64,000 nucleotides of DNA, taken from Nostoc sp. CENA543 (GTDB lineage: Bacteria > Cyanobacteriota > Cyanobacteriia > Cyanobacteriales > Nostocaceae). Below, one piece after another: positions 55,817 to 63,916 of the stretch. Each line of letters opens with the position of its first letter. Position 1 is the first letter of the stretch. The translations under genes were made by a program, and so were the position numbers. Location: NCBI RefSeq assembly GCF_002896875.1, contig NZ_CP023278.1, forward strand, positions 186,001-250,000, given 5' to 3'. The notes beneath the pieces are model-generated. The model did no database searches. It saw only the letters and a list, made by a program, of their open reading frames with translations, and was not told the DNA's origin.

Positions 55817-55924
55817 GTGCAGTCTAACAAAAAAATGAGCAAAGAAAATTTATTTTCTGAGCAAATACTGCTGGCGTTGGTGTCTGCACAATTCACCATA
55901 AAGGCAGTGATGAAGTCGGGTTAA
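55817..55924 (+). CDS. Small ORF (35 codons) with strong Shine-Dalgarno
   Basis: GTG start preceded by AGGAGGTGAT (55804-55813), near the ideal anti-16S match; a second in-frame GTG lies one codon earlier. The peptide (VQSNKKMSKENLFSEQIL, then LALVSAQFTIKAVMKSG) has a polar N-terminus and a mildly hydrophobic C-terminus. No family is recognised. It precedes the gene for a secreted protein by 96 bases. Confidence 0.4.
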   Translation: MQSNKKMSKENLFSEQILLALVSAQFTIKAVMKSG

Positions 55925-56020
55925 ATACTAATTTATCTTACTCAAGTTACTTTGATTGTGTCAACCTAATAATTTCATCCAACTTAAAACCCTCCTTTTG
56001 CAATATCTAAAAAACTTCCA

Positions 56021-56638
56021 ATGTTTAAAAAGTACCTACTACTATTCACTAATTATTCCTTAATATGTCTACTAGGAATATTTAACGTCAATCTCAAAGC
56101 AGAGGCACAAACTGTTAATAACTCTGTTAATTCTCAATCGCAGCCAAATCAACAACAGAGTCTGGATAACCAACAGCGTAACTCTGCTGCCATTAATCAA
56201 ACAGGAGTTTATAACCTGGGTGAATCGGCGACTTATAAGATTCAAGGATTGGCTGGAATTCATGTTGTGTGTCCCCGCCCCTCTCTAATATTAGGTACGG
56301 CTTTCAGTTCTTATGACGGGATTAGTTTCTCTAACAATGCTTCTTATGCTGTCAATGCTGCCATAGTTTTCCCCTTGGGTGGAAGCTTAGAAAGCACTTG
56401 CAAAGGAATGGCTGAAACTATTGCTCGTAAAACTCAATATGACGTAGAGATTATCAATGCTCGTGCCTGTGCTGAACTTATCAGTGCTGGTATCAAACTC
56501 AGCCCCGACAGCTTTCCTACTATTTCTGCTGTCTGTCAAGGGGTGGCTATAAACAGAACTAATACAAATGAACCTAACAAAGCTATCAGGTTCCAGTCTC
56601 AAGAATTACCTAAAAATGAGGCTGAAAATAACAACTAA
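56021..56638 (+). CDS. Secreted protein of unknown function
   Basis: 205 residues with a signal peptide (basic MFKKY, hydrophobic core, probable cleavage after AEA near 29), then a Gln/Asn/Ser-rich stretch to about 65 and a compact domain with four cysteines (VVCPRPS, STCKGM, ARACAEL, AVCQGV). Such cysteines would pair in the periplasm. No family is recognised. It is 20 bases upstream of the next gene on the same strand, and these two are probably an operon. It may be a structural or processing partner of the small secreted proteins that follow. Confidence 0.65.
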   Translation: MFKKYLLLFTNYSLICLLGIFNVNLKAEAQTVNNSVNSQSQPNQQQSLDNQQRNSAAINQTGVYNLGESATYKIQGLAGIHVVCPRPSLILGTAFSSYDGISFSNNASYAVNAAIVFPLGGSLESTCKGMAETIARKTQYDVEIINARACAELISAGIKLSPDSFPTISAVCQGVAINRTNTNEPNKAIRFQSQELPKNEAENNN

Positions 56639-56658
56639 CTAACAACGAGGATAAACTC

Positions 56659-57051
56659 ATGAAAAAAGCTCTTGGTTTAGCACTTATCGCTACTTTTTTG
56701 GCTACTCCCGCTTTAGCTGGCGAAACTTTTGTGCGTAACGAAGACTCATGGAGTAAAAGCCACACAGAAACCAATTTATGGCTGAATTCTGATACTCATT
56801 CTGTGCGGGCTGAAGCATATATTTCTGTAGCTGATAAAACTTACATTGATGGTGATGTTGTTACTAAGTATTGTGGTAACTGGTGCGGTGGTTCTACAAC
56901 AGTTTCTTACGATGAATATACCCAACATAATGCCGCTTCTGGATTAGTGGGTGCATACTTTGAAACAAACTACACTAACGTTAACGGTAGTATCAACACC
57001 AAAACATATTCTGGTAGTAATGCTCACGAAACTACTGCTGGTGTTCGTTAA
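56659..57051 (+). CDS. Small secreted protein, paralogue A
   Basis: 130 residues with a clear signal peptide (MKKALGLALIATFLATPALA, cleavage before GETF). The mature part is Ser/Thr/Asn/Tyr-rich and predicted beta-strand, with two cysteines close together (YCGNWCGG), and ends in TAGVR. GAGG lies upstream of the ATG. The signal region, the GETFV start and the SAGIR/TAGVR end are shared with the protein at 57333, so these are paralogues. Function unknown; a surface or matrix component is possible. Confidence 0.7.
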   Translation: MKKALGLALIATFLATPALAGETFVRNEDSWSKSHTETNLWLNSDTHSVRAEAYISVADKTYIDGDVVTKYCGNWCGGSTTVSYDEYTQHNAASGLVGAYFETNYTNVNGSINTKTYSGSNAHETTAGVR

Positions 57052-57098
57052 TTCCTAATACTTTTTTTAATGTCACTACAAAGTATTCTAGGGTGGTT

Positions 57099-57180
57099 AT
57101 ACCAATTTGGGATTTTAGATGCAAGGATTGTGGATTTAAAACAAAAATTCATCACCATAATATCTATCCCAATTTGGTAT
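57099..57180. repeat. MITE-like inverted repeat between the paralogues
   Basis: ATACCAATTTGGGAT (57099-57113) and ATCCCAATTTGGTAT (57166-57180) are inverted with one mismatch, giving an 82-bp element of the type dispersed in Nostoc genomes. It makes the open frame here meaningless. Confidence 0.6.
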
Positions 57181-57332
57181 TATTCTACCCTGTTACTTCT
57201 TTTAAAAGCCAGGTATTTCGTGTGTAACTCTACTACACATACTTATATTTTTCTCTAAATCAATTGAACTAATATATCAATTTTATATTTATTACTTATT
57301 AGCAAAAAAGTTCATGATTAAGGATACTAAAT

Positions 57333-57686
57333 ATGAAGAAAATTATTGGTTTAGCTATTATTGCCACTTTTCTCAACAGCCCTGCTTTTGCAGGTGAGAC
57401 TTTTGTCTTTAACCAGTGGACACTTAGACGAAATAGAACTGAGGATTATGACAATGTTGATATTACAATCTATTCAAACAACAATGAAAATTACAATTTT
57501 TCTACTAACAAGATTGAGATTGAGCGTCAAGGTGAAGAAAGTTTGAATAGTTTTACGGTTCATCATACTGGTTCTTATGTAAAAGGTAGTTTTTACGAAG
57601 ATACAAGAACTAGAATATGGGGTACAGTCAATACTGTGAGAAATTCATTCATTCGTTCTCAAGAAAGCAGTGCAGGTATTCGTTAA
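57333..57686 (+). CDS. Small secreted protein, paralogue B
   Basis: 117 residues. Signal peptide MKKIIGLAIIATFLNSPAFA, mature start GETFVFNQ, end ESSAGIR: the same frame as the protein at 56659, but the middle is diverged, more charged, and has no cysteines. Asn-, Thr- and Arg-rich strands (TIYSNNNENYNFSTNK) suggest a beta fold. A 281-base gap with a MITE separates the two copies, and both likely arose by tandem duplication. Function unknown. Confidence 0.65.
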   Translation: MKKIIGLAIIATFLNSPAFAGETFVFNQWTLRRNRTEDYDNVDITIYSNNNENYNFSTNKIEIERQGEESLNSFTVHHTGSYVKGSFYEDTRTRIWGTVNTVRNSFIRSQESSAGIR

Positions 57687-57749
57687 TTATTAGCAATCTT
57701 AAAATATTTATTGTAAAAAAACGCAGTGCAATGGCTGCAATTTTTTAGT

Positions 57750-58214
57750 ATGAAATATTCTATATTGGCATCTGGGGTGTTATTTGTTGCTTTAGTTTTT
57801 ATTTATTTAAATGATTTACCCAATGGAGAGATACCGACATTGTTTATAAACTCTATATCTAAGGAGTCTAATCAGAATATTCCTGGAAATATACGAATTC
57901 AACCAGGGCAATCACCCAATGAAACCCGCCCAAATGAAATCAGGCAAGAGTTATATGACTCTATATCTATAGGTATGACTTATGAGGAAGTGATTGCCAT
58001 TATTGGTTGGGATGGTGTTCTAATTTATGAAAATAATATTGATACTGCTGAGGGGAAAATTCATGAGCAGGTTTATCAATGGAATAATCAAGATATTTAC
58101 AGGAGTAGTAACGATGAGCATAAATTAGGCGATCGCAGTATATACGGTAGTATCAAATTGCGGTTTCAAAACCATATTCTTGTCAATAAATCATTTGTGA
58201 TTCTCAAACCGTAG
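57750..58214 (+). CDS. Membrane-anchored protein with SmpA/BamE-like region
   Basis: 154 residues from MKYSILASG (an ATG eight codons earlier at 57726 is possible but less signal-like). An N-terminal hydrophobic helix is followed by a linker rich in Asn and Pro. A domain beginning YDSISIGMTYEEVIAIIGW follows, the pattern of SmpA/BamE and related small periplasmic folds. It is probably anchored in the plasma membrane with the domain outside. It lies 60-odd bases past paralogue B on the same strand and may be co-expressed. Fold assignment is tentative. Confidence 0.55.
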   Translation: MKYSILASGVLFVALVFIYLNDLPNGEIPTLFINSISKESNQNIPGNIRIQPGQSPNETRPNEIRQELYDSISIGMTYEEVIAIIGWDGVLIYENNIDTAEGKIHEQVYQWNNQDIYRSSNDEHKLGDRSIYGSIKLRFQNHILVNKSFVILKP

Positions 58215-58279
58215 GGGTGCGATCGCTTTTTTCTCGGATTTGCTCAGAAAGCCTGAATCAATCAGGGGATGAGGGAGTT

Positions 58280-59167
58280 TCAAGCCGCTAGCCAGAGGGC
58301 GGCGTTATGCACGTAGGTTTTGATATCTGTTAGGGCTTGTGGTTCGGTGTTCATCCCTGTTCCTGGTGGTTCATCGACGAAGGAAGGACAGCCTTTATCA
58401 ATGTCCCAATTGTAATCAACAAAGTGATGGAAACTGGAATGTGCGATCGCTCTGCCTAATCTGTTTCCTTCGGTGTCTATGTAATGTTCCATCGCCACCA
58501 CTAGGTTAAATTTTCGCCCTGTAACTATACTTTCACCAAATGCAATGACACTCGCTGTTGAGTCTGGTTTCACTCCTATTCCGCCTTCGTGGGGATGAGA
58601 AGGGAAAAATTCAATTAACCCAGTTGGTGAGTCAGGATTCTGTAGCAGGGGATGATTGGGTTCGGTGGGGATAATTTTTTGGTAGTCACCATTCGCACCG
58701 GAATGATAATTCGGCCAGGAAATATAAGTAGTGTGGGGATCGTCGCGAGTCCAACGAGAATTATCAGGGTCGGGATTTTTGGTATTAAAATAATGCAAAT
58801 CGCCAATATCCACAATGCCACACATAGAACAGCCCATATCTTGATGATCGCGTGTGGAAAGAATCCCCCCACCCCGCTTTCTAAAGGCGTTAATTCCGGC
58901 AATATCTTTGGCTGTTAACCCATCACCGACATCTAGGGCAAATAACCATAATTGATTAAAATCTGATTGGTCTAAACTACTTAAAATCGGATCATCTCCT
59001 GCTGCATCCGACAGGCGATCGCGTCCTGTGACTATAAATAATTGTTCCCCTCTTTCATCTTTAATTGATTCTAGATATTCTTTTAGCAGAGAAAATCTAG
59101 AAATATTCCAGTCATCCTCAACTGAGGGAATTGTGGTTTGTAGCAAAATGTGAATTTGTCTAGCCAT
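58280..59167 (-). CDS. Conserved protein of unknown function, possible amidotransferase-like fold
   Basis: 295 residues, cytoplasmic. The N-terminal part (IHILLQTTIPSVEDDW ... LWLFALDVGDGLTAKDI, GINAFRKRGGGILSTRDHQD) has the alternating strand-helix look of class I glutamine-amidotransferase-like or ThuA-like domains, with a Cys-x-x-Cys (CSMCG) and several His-rich stretches (SSFHHFVDY, FFPSHPHEGG) that could bind metal. I cannot name a family. It stands alone on this strand. Confidence 0.6.
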   Translation of the reverse strand: MARQIHILLQTTIPSVEDDWNISRFSLLKEYLESIKDERGEQLFIVTGRDRLSDAAGDDPILSSLDQSDFNQLWLFALDVGDGLTAKDIAGINAFRKRGGGILSTRDHQDMGCSMCGIVDIGDLHYFNTKNPDPDNSRWTRDDPHTTYISWPNYHSGANGDYQKIIPTEPNHPLLQNPDSPTGLIEFFPSHPHEGGIGVKPDSTASVIAFGESIVTGRKFNLVVAMEHYIDTEGNRLGRAIAHSSFHHFVDYNWDIDKGCPSFVDEPPGTGMNTEPQALTDIKTYVHNAALWLAA

Positions 59168-59333
59168 AGCTGTTGTTTTTGATGATTTCTAATAGCGGAT
59201 TTTATGGAATACTCTACAACAATTTTTTACTAAAAAATCCCCAATTTATTTAAAAATTAGGGATAGTAAAATTAACTATTTTCGCCAGAAATAGAGCAAT
59301 AATAGACTAGATATTATGATTGCAAAATGATAA

Positions 59334-59843
59334 TTAACGAATTACTTGAAAATTCTCAATAGTCAGATATATTTCTTCATCAGCTATTTGAGCATTGTAA
59401 TCGACATTAATTTGGGTGGGATAACCATATTGAGGATTGTAACTTACATCTAAATTTGCGGCTTGCCGTTGAATGGCATCGCCAATCACATTAAAAAGTT
59501 TGGGGATTGTATTATAATTTCGGAAAAATTCGGGATTACTCACTGGCTGACCTGTAGCCACTGAAGTAACAGAAACTGTTTTACCGTTGCGAACTTCAAT
59601 TACTACAGGGCCTCTAGCATCGGGTATACAAAAACAACCATTACTAAATGTGTAGCGATAGTTAACAATATTCTTGCTATTCCATAAATTGCGGTTAAAT
59701 CTCAATCTTCTGGCTTCTAAGGTCAGCTTTCTATTTGATGATATCTGTATCTGGGCTACCTCTACGGTAGATTGAGACATCACGGGTAAATTCATTCCTA
59801 AAGAAAACAATAATCCGGCACTAAGAATTAGGGGTAAGCGCAT
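59334..59843 (-). CDS. Secreted DUF6174-like protein
   Basis: 169 residues with a signal peptide (MRLPLILSAGLLFSLGMNLP, cleavage near 25). The mature domain has NYRYTFSNGCFCIPDARGP, which resembles the core of DUF6174 proteins (a YxYT...CxC pattern), then VVIEVRNGKTVSV and a YPTQINVDY strand. Function unknown. The two close cysteines may bind metal or form a disulfide. A hairpin lies between it and the next gene upstream. Confidence 0.6.
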   Translation of the reverse strand: MRLPLILSAGLLFSLGMNLPVMSQSTVEVAQIQISSNRKLTLEARRLRFNRNLWNSKNIVNYRYTFSNGCFCIPDARGPVVIEVRNGKTVSVTSVATGQPVSNPEFFRNYNTIPKLFNVIGDAIQRQAANLDVSYNPQYGYPTQINVDYNAQIADEEIYLTIENFQVIR

Positions 59844-59994
59844 AGTTATCCTCTGTGAGTTTAATAGGGAAATTTAGGATGTTTTGCTGGATTTTGAGTA
59901 CAATCTCCATTTTTTATGAGATTATTTAAGCTGATATTATTTTTTGATTAAAAATAATATCGAATTTAAGCACTAAAAATTCATCAGTAAAATC

Positions 59995-60025
59995 GGGGTG
60001 CGTTATGCAGTTATTAACGCACCCC
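59995..60025 (-). terminator. Stem-loop past the desaturase/SDR gene
   Basis: GGGGTGCGTTA (59995-60005) and TAACGCACCCC (60015-60025) form a perfect 11-bp stem with a nine-base loop. It lies 45 bases beyond the stop of the leftward gene at 60070, a natural place for its terminator, though only a weak T-run follows. The same hairpin type is dispersed in Nostoc, so it may simply be a repeat. Confidence 0.5.
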
Positions 60026-60069
60026 CCAAGATCCTTAATATTTCGTAAATCTTCAGAAAATCCGATATT

Positions 60070-61320
60070 TTAACTGGCAACTTTCTTGCTAAAAATTCGG
60101 TAGTAAAGCCAATTGCTTACTTCTTTAATAGGGAATAGTAAATAGGTGATGGGATTGATAGTCACGATAATATTACGGAAATCACGCCGGGCTAAAAACA
60201 AAATCGCACGGGCTACCTGTGGTGCGGACATTACGCCATAGGGATTAAGTTGACTTTTAAAAGGCCCTAAAATTAATTTGCGAATCACGCAATCACCATT
60301 TAAGCGTTTCAGCGTGACTAAATCTCCCAAGGTGCGTTTGCTGAGTTCATAGAGTGGACTTAACGCTGGATTTACCTCAGCTTCAGATGTATTTACCCAA
60401 ATTTCTTTAGTGGCTTTTGCTTGTGGCCCTGTAACTGTGGCGATAAATATATCCATTAACCGCAGTGCAGAAAAAGTATTGATTTCATAGGAAGAGTTAA
60501 TGGCTTGTGAGGTGCGATCGCCATAAACATTCACACCGTGGTTAATAATCAAAATATCGACTTTCTCTAAATTGGCTTGCAGTTCTGCTTCGTTACCTAA
60601 TTGCCAAGAAATTACTTTGACACCGTTATCCGTTGATAATTTATCTGGATTAGTAGTTAATGCCACAACTTTAGCATTTTTCTTCAGTAATTCTGCTGTT
60701 AATGCTTGTCCTAAAGCACCTGATGCCCCAGTAATGGCAACGGTTTTACCCTTGAGAGATAGGGCTGTTCCCAAAACTTTATCTACCAAGGAAAATACAC
60801 CACTATAGTAAGCATTAACATCATCAAAATGGTGTCGCCAGTGATAAGAACGATTCACCAACCACATGGAAGGTATGGTATCTAAAGGCCCTGGTTGGTG
60901 ATTATAGTCTGTATCAATTGTGCCTTGGGAATATCGCAGGTATGCAGCAGACAAAAACACGACATTGTAAGCTACTCCCAACCATAAACCCCATTGCCGG
61001 AAAATTAAGGCAATTAAAATTGATGCCGTGAATAAAATACCTGATTCTAAAACGTCATGATATAGCTGAGATTCCTGATAAGCCTTGAGGGAAACTATAG
61101 ATAAATCGCGACGATATGCTGTGTGATGTTTATTGTGGAATTTGCCTAGCCAAATCACTTTATGGCACAAGGCATGATAAATATCTCGAAGTATTTCCGT
61201 AAGGAAGAGGGAAAATAAACCCCAGCTAACAAACTGCAAGCCAGTGTTTACCAGCTCCCAATTGACTTGTAATTTGCTTGTAATTTCAGTGAAGCTTTCC
61301 AGCATTTTTTTGCTCGCCAC
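60070..61320 (-). CDS. Fused sterol desaturase-like / short-chain dehydrogenase protein
   Basis: 416 residues. The N-terminal 180 form a membrane-bound fatty-acid hydroxylase (sterol desaturase-like) domain with hydrophobic helices and di-iron histidines in HALCHK, FHNKHH and SYHWRHHFDD. The C-terminal part is an SDR with TGASGALGQAL (NAD(P) site), NHGVN and a YELSKRTL active-site Tyr/Lys. This arrangement is annotated in many cyanobacteria as a bifunctional sterol desaturase/short chain dehydrogenase. It would modify a lipid in the membrane; the substrate is unknown. The ATG starts MASKKMLESF; the gene is monocistronic. Confidence 0.85.
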   Translation of the reverse strand: MASKKMLESFTEITSKLQVNWELVNTGLQFVSWGLFSLFLTEILRDIYHALCHKVIWLGKFHNKHHTAYRRDLSIVSLKAYQESQLYHDVLESGILFTASILIALIFRQWGLWLGVAYNVVFLSAAYLRYSQGTIDTDYNHQPGPLDTIPSMWLVNRSYHWRHHFDDVNAYYSGVFSLVDKVLGTALSLKGKTVAITGASGALGQALTAELLKKNAKVVALTTNPDKLSTDNGVKVISWQLGNEAELQANLEKVDILIINHGVNVYGDRTSQAINSSYEINTFSALRLMDIFIATVTGPQAKATKEIWVNTSEAEVNPALSPLYELSKRTLGDLVTLKRLNGDCVIRKLILGPFKSQLNPYGVMSAPQVARAILFLARRDFRNIIVTINPITYLLFPIKEVSNWLYYRIFSKKVAS

Positions 61321-61638
61321 TTGTCTTAATCTTTTTTCATATTCTGATCAGGATAGATTAAGAACAAGTTACAAAGCAAACTAAAATTTGGTGAGGATTG
61401 GGGACTGGGTACTGGGGACTGGGACAAGGGAGACAAGGTAGACAAAGGAGATTCTTTCCCCATACTCTATGCCCAATGCCCCATGCGCCATGTCCCCCTG
61501 CGCCCTGCCCCCTGCACCAATTCCTCTTCGCGTTGGTATAGACTGTACAATTCTCTTGTTAGCATTAACTTAAGTTTAAGTGTCATCTGTGGACAACTGA
61601 CTGTACAGGTGGCGTTTTATTAGGAGAATAACAGTTTC
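61321..61638. repeat. Gap with GGGGACTG-type repeats
   Basis: Divergent region between the desaturase/SDR gene and the MarR gene. 61390-61440 is a run of GGGGACTGG and GACAAGG units, and 61455-61520 a CCCCATGC/CCCTGCCCC run, both low-complexity repeats typical of Nostoc. The promoter of the MarR gene should lie in 61530-61620. Confidence 0.5.
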
Positions 61639-62094
61639 ATGAAGCTCGGAAAACCTTCCCAAGAATGTGCAGTTAGAGTGATGGACACAATTCCATTGTT
61701 GATGCGGTTTATCCGAGCTGATATGCGGAGTCATAGTGCTGATTCTCTTTCCATACCACAATTGCGATCGCTAGCGTTTTTAAAGCGTCGTCCTGGTGCT
61801 TCGCTATCGGAGGTAGCAGATCATCTTGGTGTCACCTGTGCGACAGCATCAACCACCATTGAGCGACTAGTGCAGCGTCATCTGGTACAGCGTACTGACC
61901 ACCCCCAGGAACGACGGCGGATAGTCCTCAATCTAACACCAGAAGGTAAGGATTTATTAGAGCAGTCTCAAGATAAAACTCGCGCACATATCTCTGATAT
62001 TTTAGAGGATTTGACACCAGAACAGATAATCCAAATCGAACATAGTTTGATGCTGTTAAAAAATGTTTTTGAAAAAACGGAACTTTCGCCTTAA
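61639..62094 (+). CDS. MarR-family transcriptional regulator
   Basis: 151 residues. A winged helix with recognition segment LSEVADHLGVTCATASTTIERL and wing DHPQERRRIVLNLTPEGKDLL, flanked by dimerisation helices, as in MarR/SlyA proteins. These bind palindromic operators and often respond to small phenolic ligands or oxidants. GGAG precedes the ATG. It may regulate itself, its divergent neighbour (the desaturase/SDR gene), or the permease downstream (180-base gap). The target is not shown by the sequence. Confidence 0.85.
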   Translation: MKLGKPSQECAVRVMDTIPLLMRFIRADMRSHSADSLSIPQLRSLAFLKRRPGASLSEVADHLGVTCATASTTIERLVQRHLVQRTDHPQERRRIVLNLTPEGKDLLEQSQDKTRAHISDILEDLTPEQIIQIEHSLMLLKNVFEKTELSP

Positions 62095-62273
62095 AGCTCA
62101 TCAATGTTGCTCATGAAGCGAATATATGATTTTTGTTGACTGCTGACTGTGATTCACAATCTGCTTTTACAACATATACATAAAAGCCATTTGATAAGCA
62201 TCAACATTAATATCTATTTTCCTCAACCTAAGTTAAAATTTTTATTTCTAAAAGATAAATACCAGTTACTCTA

Positions 62274-63209
62274 ATGAAACAGTTAACAGCTAAAAAGCGC
62301 ATATTAATTCAGCAACAATTAACTCCTTATTTATTCTTACTACCAGCTTTACTTCTCCTGAGTTTAACTGTGTTTTGGCCTGCACTGCAAGCATTTTACC
62401 TGAGTTTCACTAGCTATGAAGATATTAGTCAACCAGCACAATGGATAGGAATGAAGAATTTCCTGCGTTTGTGGGAGGATAAAATTTTTTGGAAAACGTT
62501 AGAAAATACTTTACTCTATCTTGTGGGTGTAGTTCCTGTTTTAGTTATTTTACCTCTAGGATTAGCAATTTTAGTGAACCAAAAACTGCGCGGCATTAAT
62601 TGGTTTCGCGCCGCATATTACACACCAGTAGTAATTTCTATGGTAGTTGCGGGGATAGCTTGGAAGTGGCTATACGCTGAGAAGGGATTGCTAAATGAAT
62701 TGCTAAAAATATTCGGTATTTTTCCTGAAGGTATTCCTTGGTTAACTGATAGCGTTCCTCCAATAAAGTTATTTGGTATTGTACCTATTCCCTTAGCTAG
62801 CGTCATGCTAGTTACTATCTGGAAAGGATTGGGTTATTACATGGTAATTTACTTAGCAGGACTACAATCTATTCCGGCTGATGTGTATGAAGCCGCAGCA
62901 ATTGACGGTTCAGACGGTATTCGTAAACATTGGGATATTACTGTGCCTTTAATGCAACCTTATATTGCTTTAGTAGCGGTAATTTCTGCGATTTCTGCAA
63001 CTAAAGTATTTGAAGAAGTTTATATTATGACTCAAGGTGGGCCTTTAAATAGATCCAAGACAATTGTTTACTATTTATATGAGCAAGCGTTTAGTAATCT
63101 GGAAATTAGTTATGCTTGCACCATTGGTTTAGTGTTATTTCTCATCATTCTAGGTTTATCAGTTTTGCGATTAATCATTAGTCAACCTGGAGGAGACAGT
63201 CTGGTTTGA
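62274..63209 (+). CDS. ABC transporter permease, sugar type (MalF/UgpA-like)
   Basis: 311 residues with six membrane helices. The cytoplasmic EAA loop reads EAAAIDGSDGIRKHWDITVPLM, where the ATP-binding subunit docks. This belongs to the carbohydrate CUT1 uptake family, in which a second permease and a binding protein are needed. Neither is visible here, so the remaining subunits must be encoded elsewhere, as often in cyanobacteria. The ATG follows an AT-rich stretch without an evident ribosome site. Confidence 0.85.
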   Translation: MKQLTAKKRILIQQQLTPYLFLLPALLLLSLTVFWPALQAFYLSFTSYEDISQPAQWIGMKNFLRLWEDKIFWKTLENTLLYLVGVVPVLVILPLGLAILVNQKLRGINWFRAAYYTPVVISMVVAGIAWKWLYAEKGLLNELLKIFGIFPEGIPWLTDSVPPIKLFGIVPIPLASVMLVTIWKGLGYYMVIYLAGLQSIPADVYEAAAIDGSDGIRKHWDITVPLMQPYIALVAVISAISATKVFEEVYIMTQGGPLNRSKTIVYYLYEQAFSNLEISYACTIGLVLFLIILGLSVLRLIISQPGGDSLV

Positions 63210-63455
63210 CCCTCCGAATTTTAGATTTTGGATTTTAGATTTTGGATTGAGTTTTTCGGTTCACGCCCCTACACAGTTGATTACTCGTGTGTTACATTAA
63301 GTAGTGGAATAGTAATACATCAGCCAAGCTATAGTGTGGGTTCTGAATACCCGACTGGTGCGCCAACCTCTGGATTGAGCGTATACCGCAAAGCAGATGC
63401 GTCACTACTCCCGCCCCGTTTGATAGGAGTGGGTTTTTGCCTACATCAAACGCCC
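63210..63455. other. Gap before the tRNA
   Basis: Holds a 14-base tandem ATTTTAGATTTTGG run at about 63219-63250 and no gene. At 63347-63356 is a GGGT-loop-ACCC stem that resembles a tRNA T arm, but I could not fold a full tRNA from it. Confidence 0.4.
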
Positions 63456-63528
63456 TGAAAGTAAGCTCGTTGGATAGAGCGATCGACTCTTAATCGATAG
63501 GTTGTAGGTTCGAGTCCTGCACTTTCTC
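63456..63528 (+). tRNA. tRNA-Lys (anticodon CTT), slightly atypical
   Basis: Folds as a cloverleaf of 73 bases: D stem GCTC/GAGC with GG in the loop, anticodon stem ATCGA/TCGAT with loop CTCTTAA (anticodon CTT), T arm GTAGG-TTCGAGT-CCTGC. The acceptor stem GAAAGT/ACTTTC has six pairs, but the terminal pair is T-T and position 8 is A instead of the near-invariant T, so it may be of low activity. Confidence 0.65.
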
Positions 63529-63531
63529 CCC

Positions 63532-63578
63532 GTCCGAAAGGACACTACTCTGTAAAAGTAGCAAATTCAGCGAATTTG
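63532..63578 (+). other. tRNA-Tyr-like fragment
   Basis: GTCC-GAAA-GGAC, then CTACT-CTGTAAA-AGTAG (an anticodon-arm shape with GTA), then CAAATTC-AGC-GAATTTG, a long variable-arm-like stem. This follows the order of a class II tRNA-Tyr, but the D loop is too short and there is no T arm or acceptor. It starts three bases after the tRNA-Lys. Confidence 0.3.
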
Positions 63579-63916
63579 ATTTGATGACAAACTCTGCAAT
63601 GTAGGCTTACTGCTGAATTATCAGTGGTAGCAGTGAAGAAGCTAGAGTGATTGTTTCTCTCCCTAACTTGAGTATGTCCCTTCAGTTCCGGTCTAAAACC
63701 GATAAACTAAACGGTATATTTGATGACTGTTATCAATAGTAAAATTACCTTTGGGTAGTTTTGGCGATCGCAGTTATCTTAATCCAGTTTTGGAGACACA
63801 CTTCACCCGCAACTAAACTGTAAACACCTACATTTGCAGAGTTTAAAAATATAATGTAGTATATGTATTATATTTTGTTTATGGTTTACTGATTTCCCAA
63901 TGAATAAGTTTTAATC

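Noticed and set aside
57070-57258. Open frame of 62 codons between the secreted paralogues
   Set aside because: It runs through a MITE-like inverted repeat and is not protein-like.
63300-63455. Further tRNA genes before the tRNA-Lys
   Set aside because: A T-arm-like stem is visible but the remaining arms do not fold.
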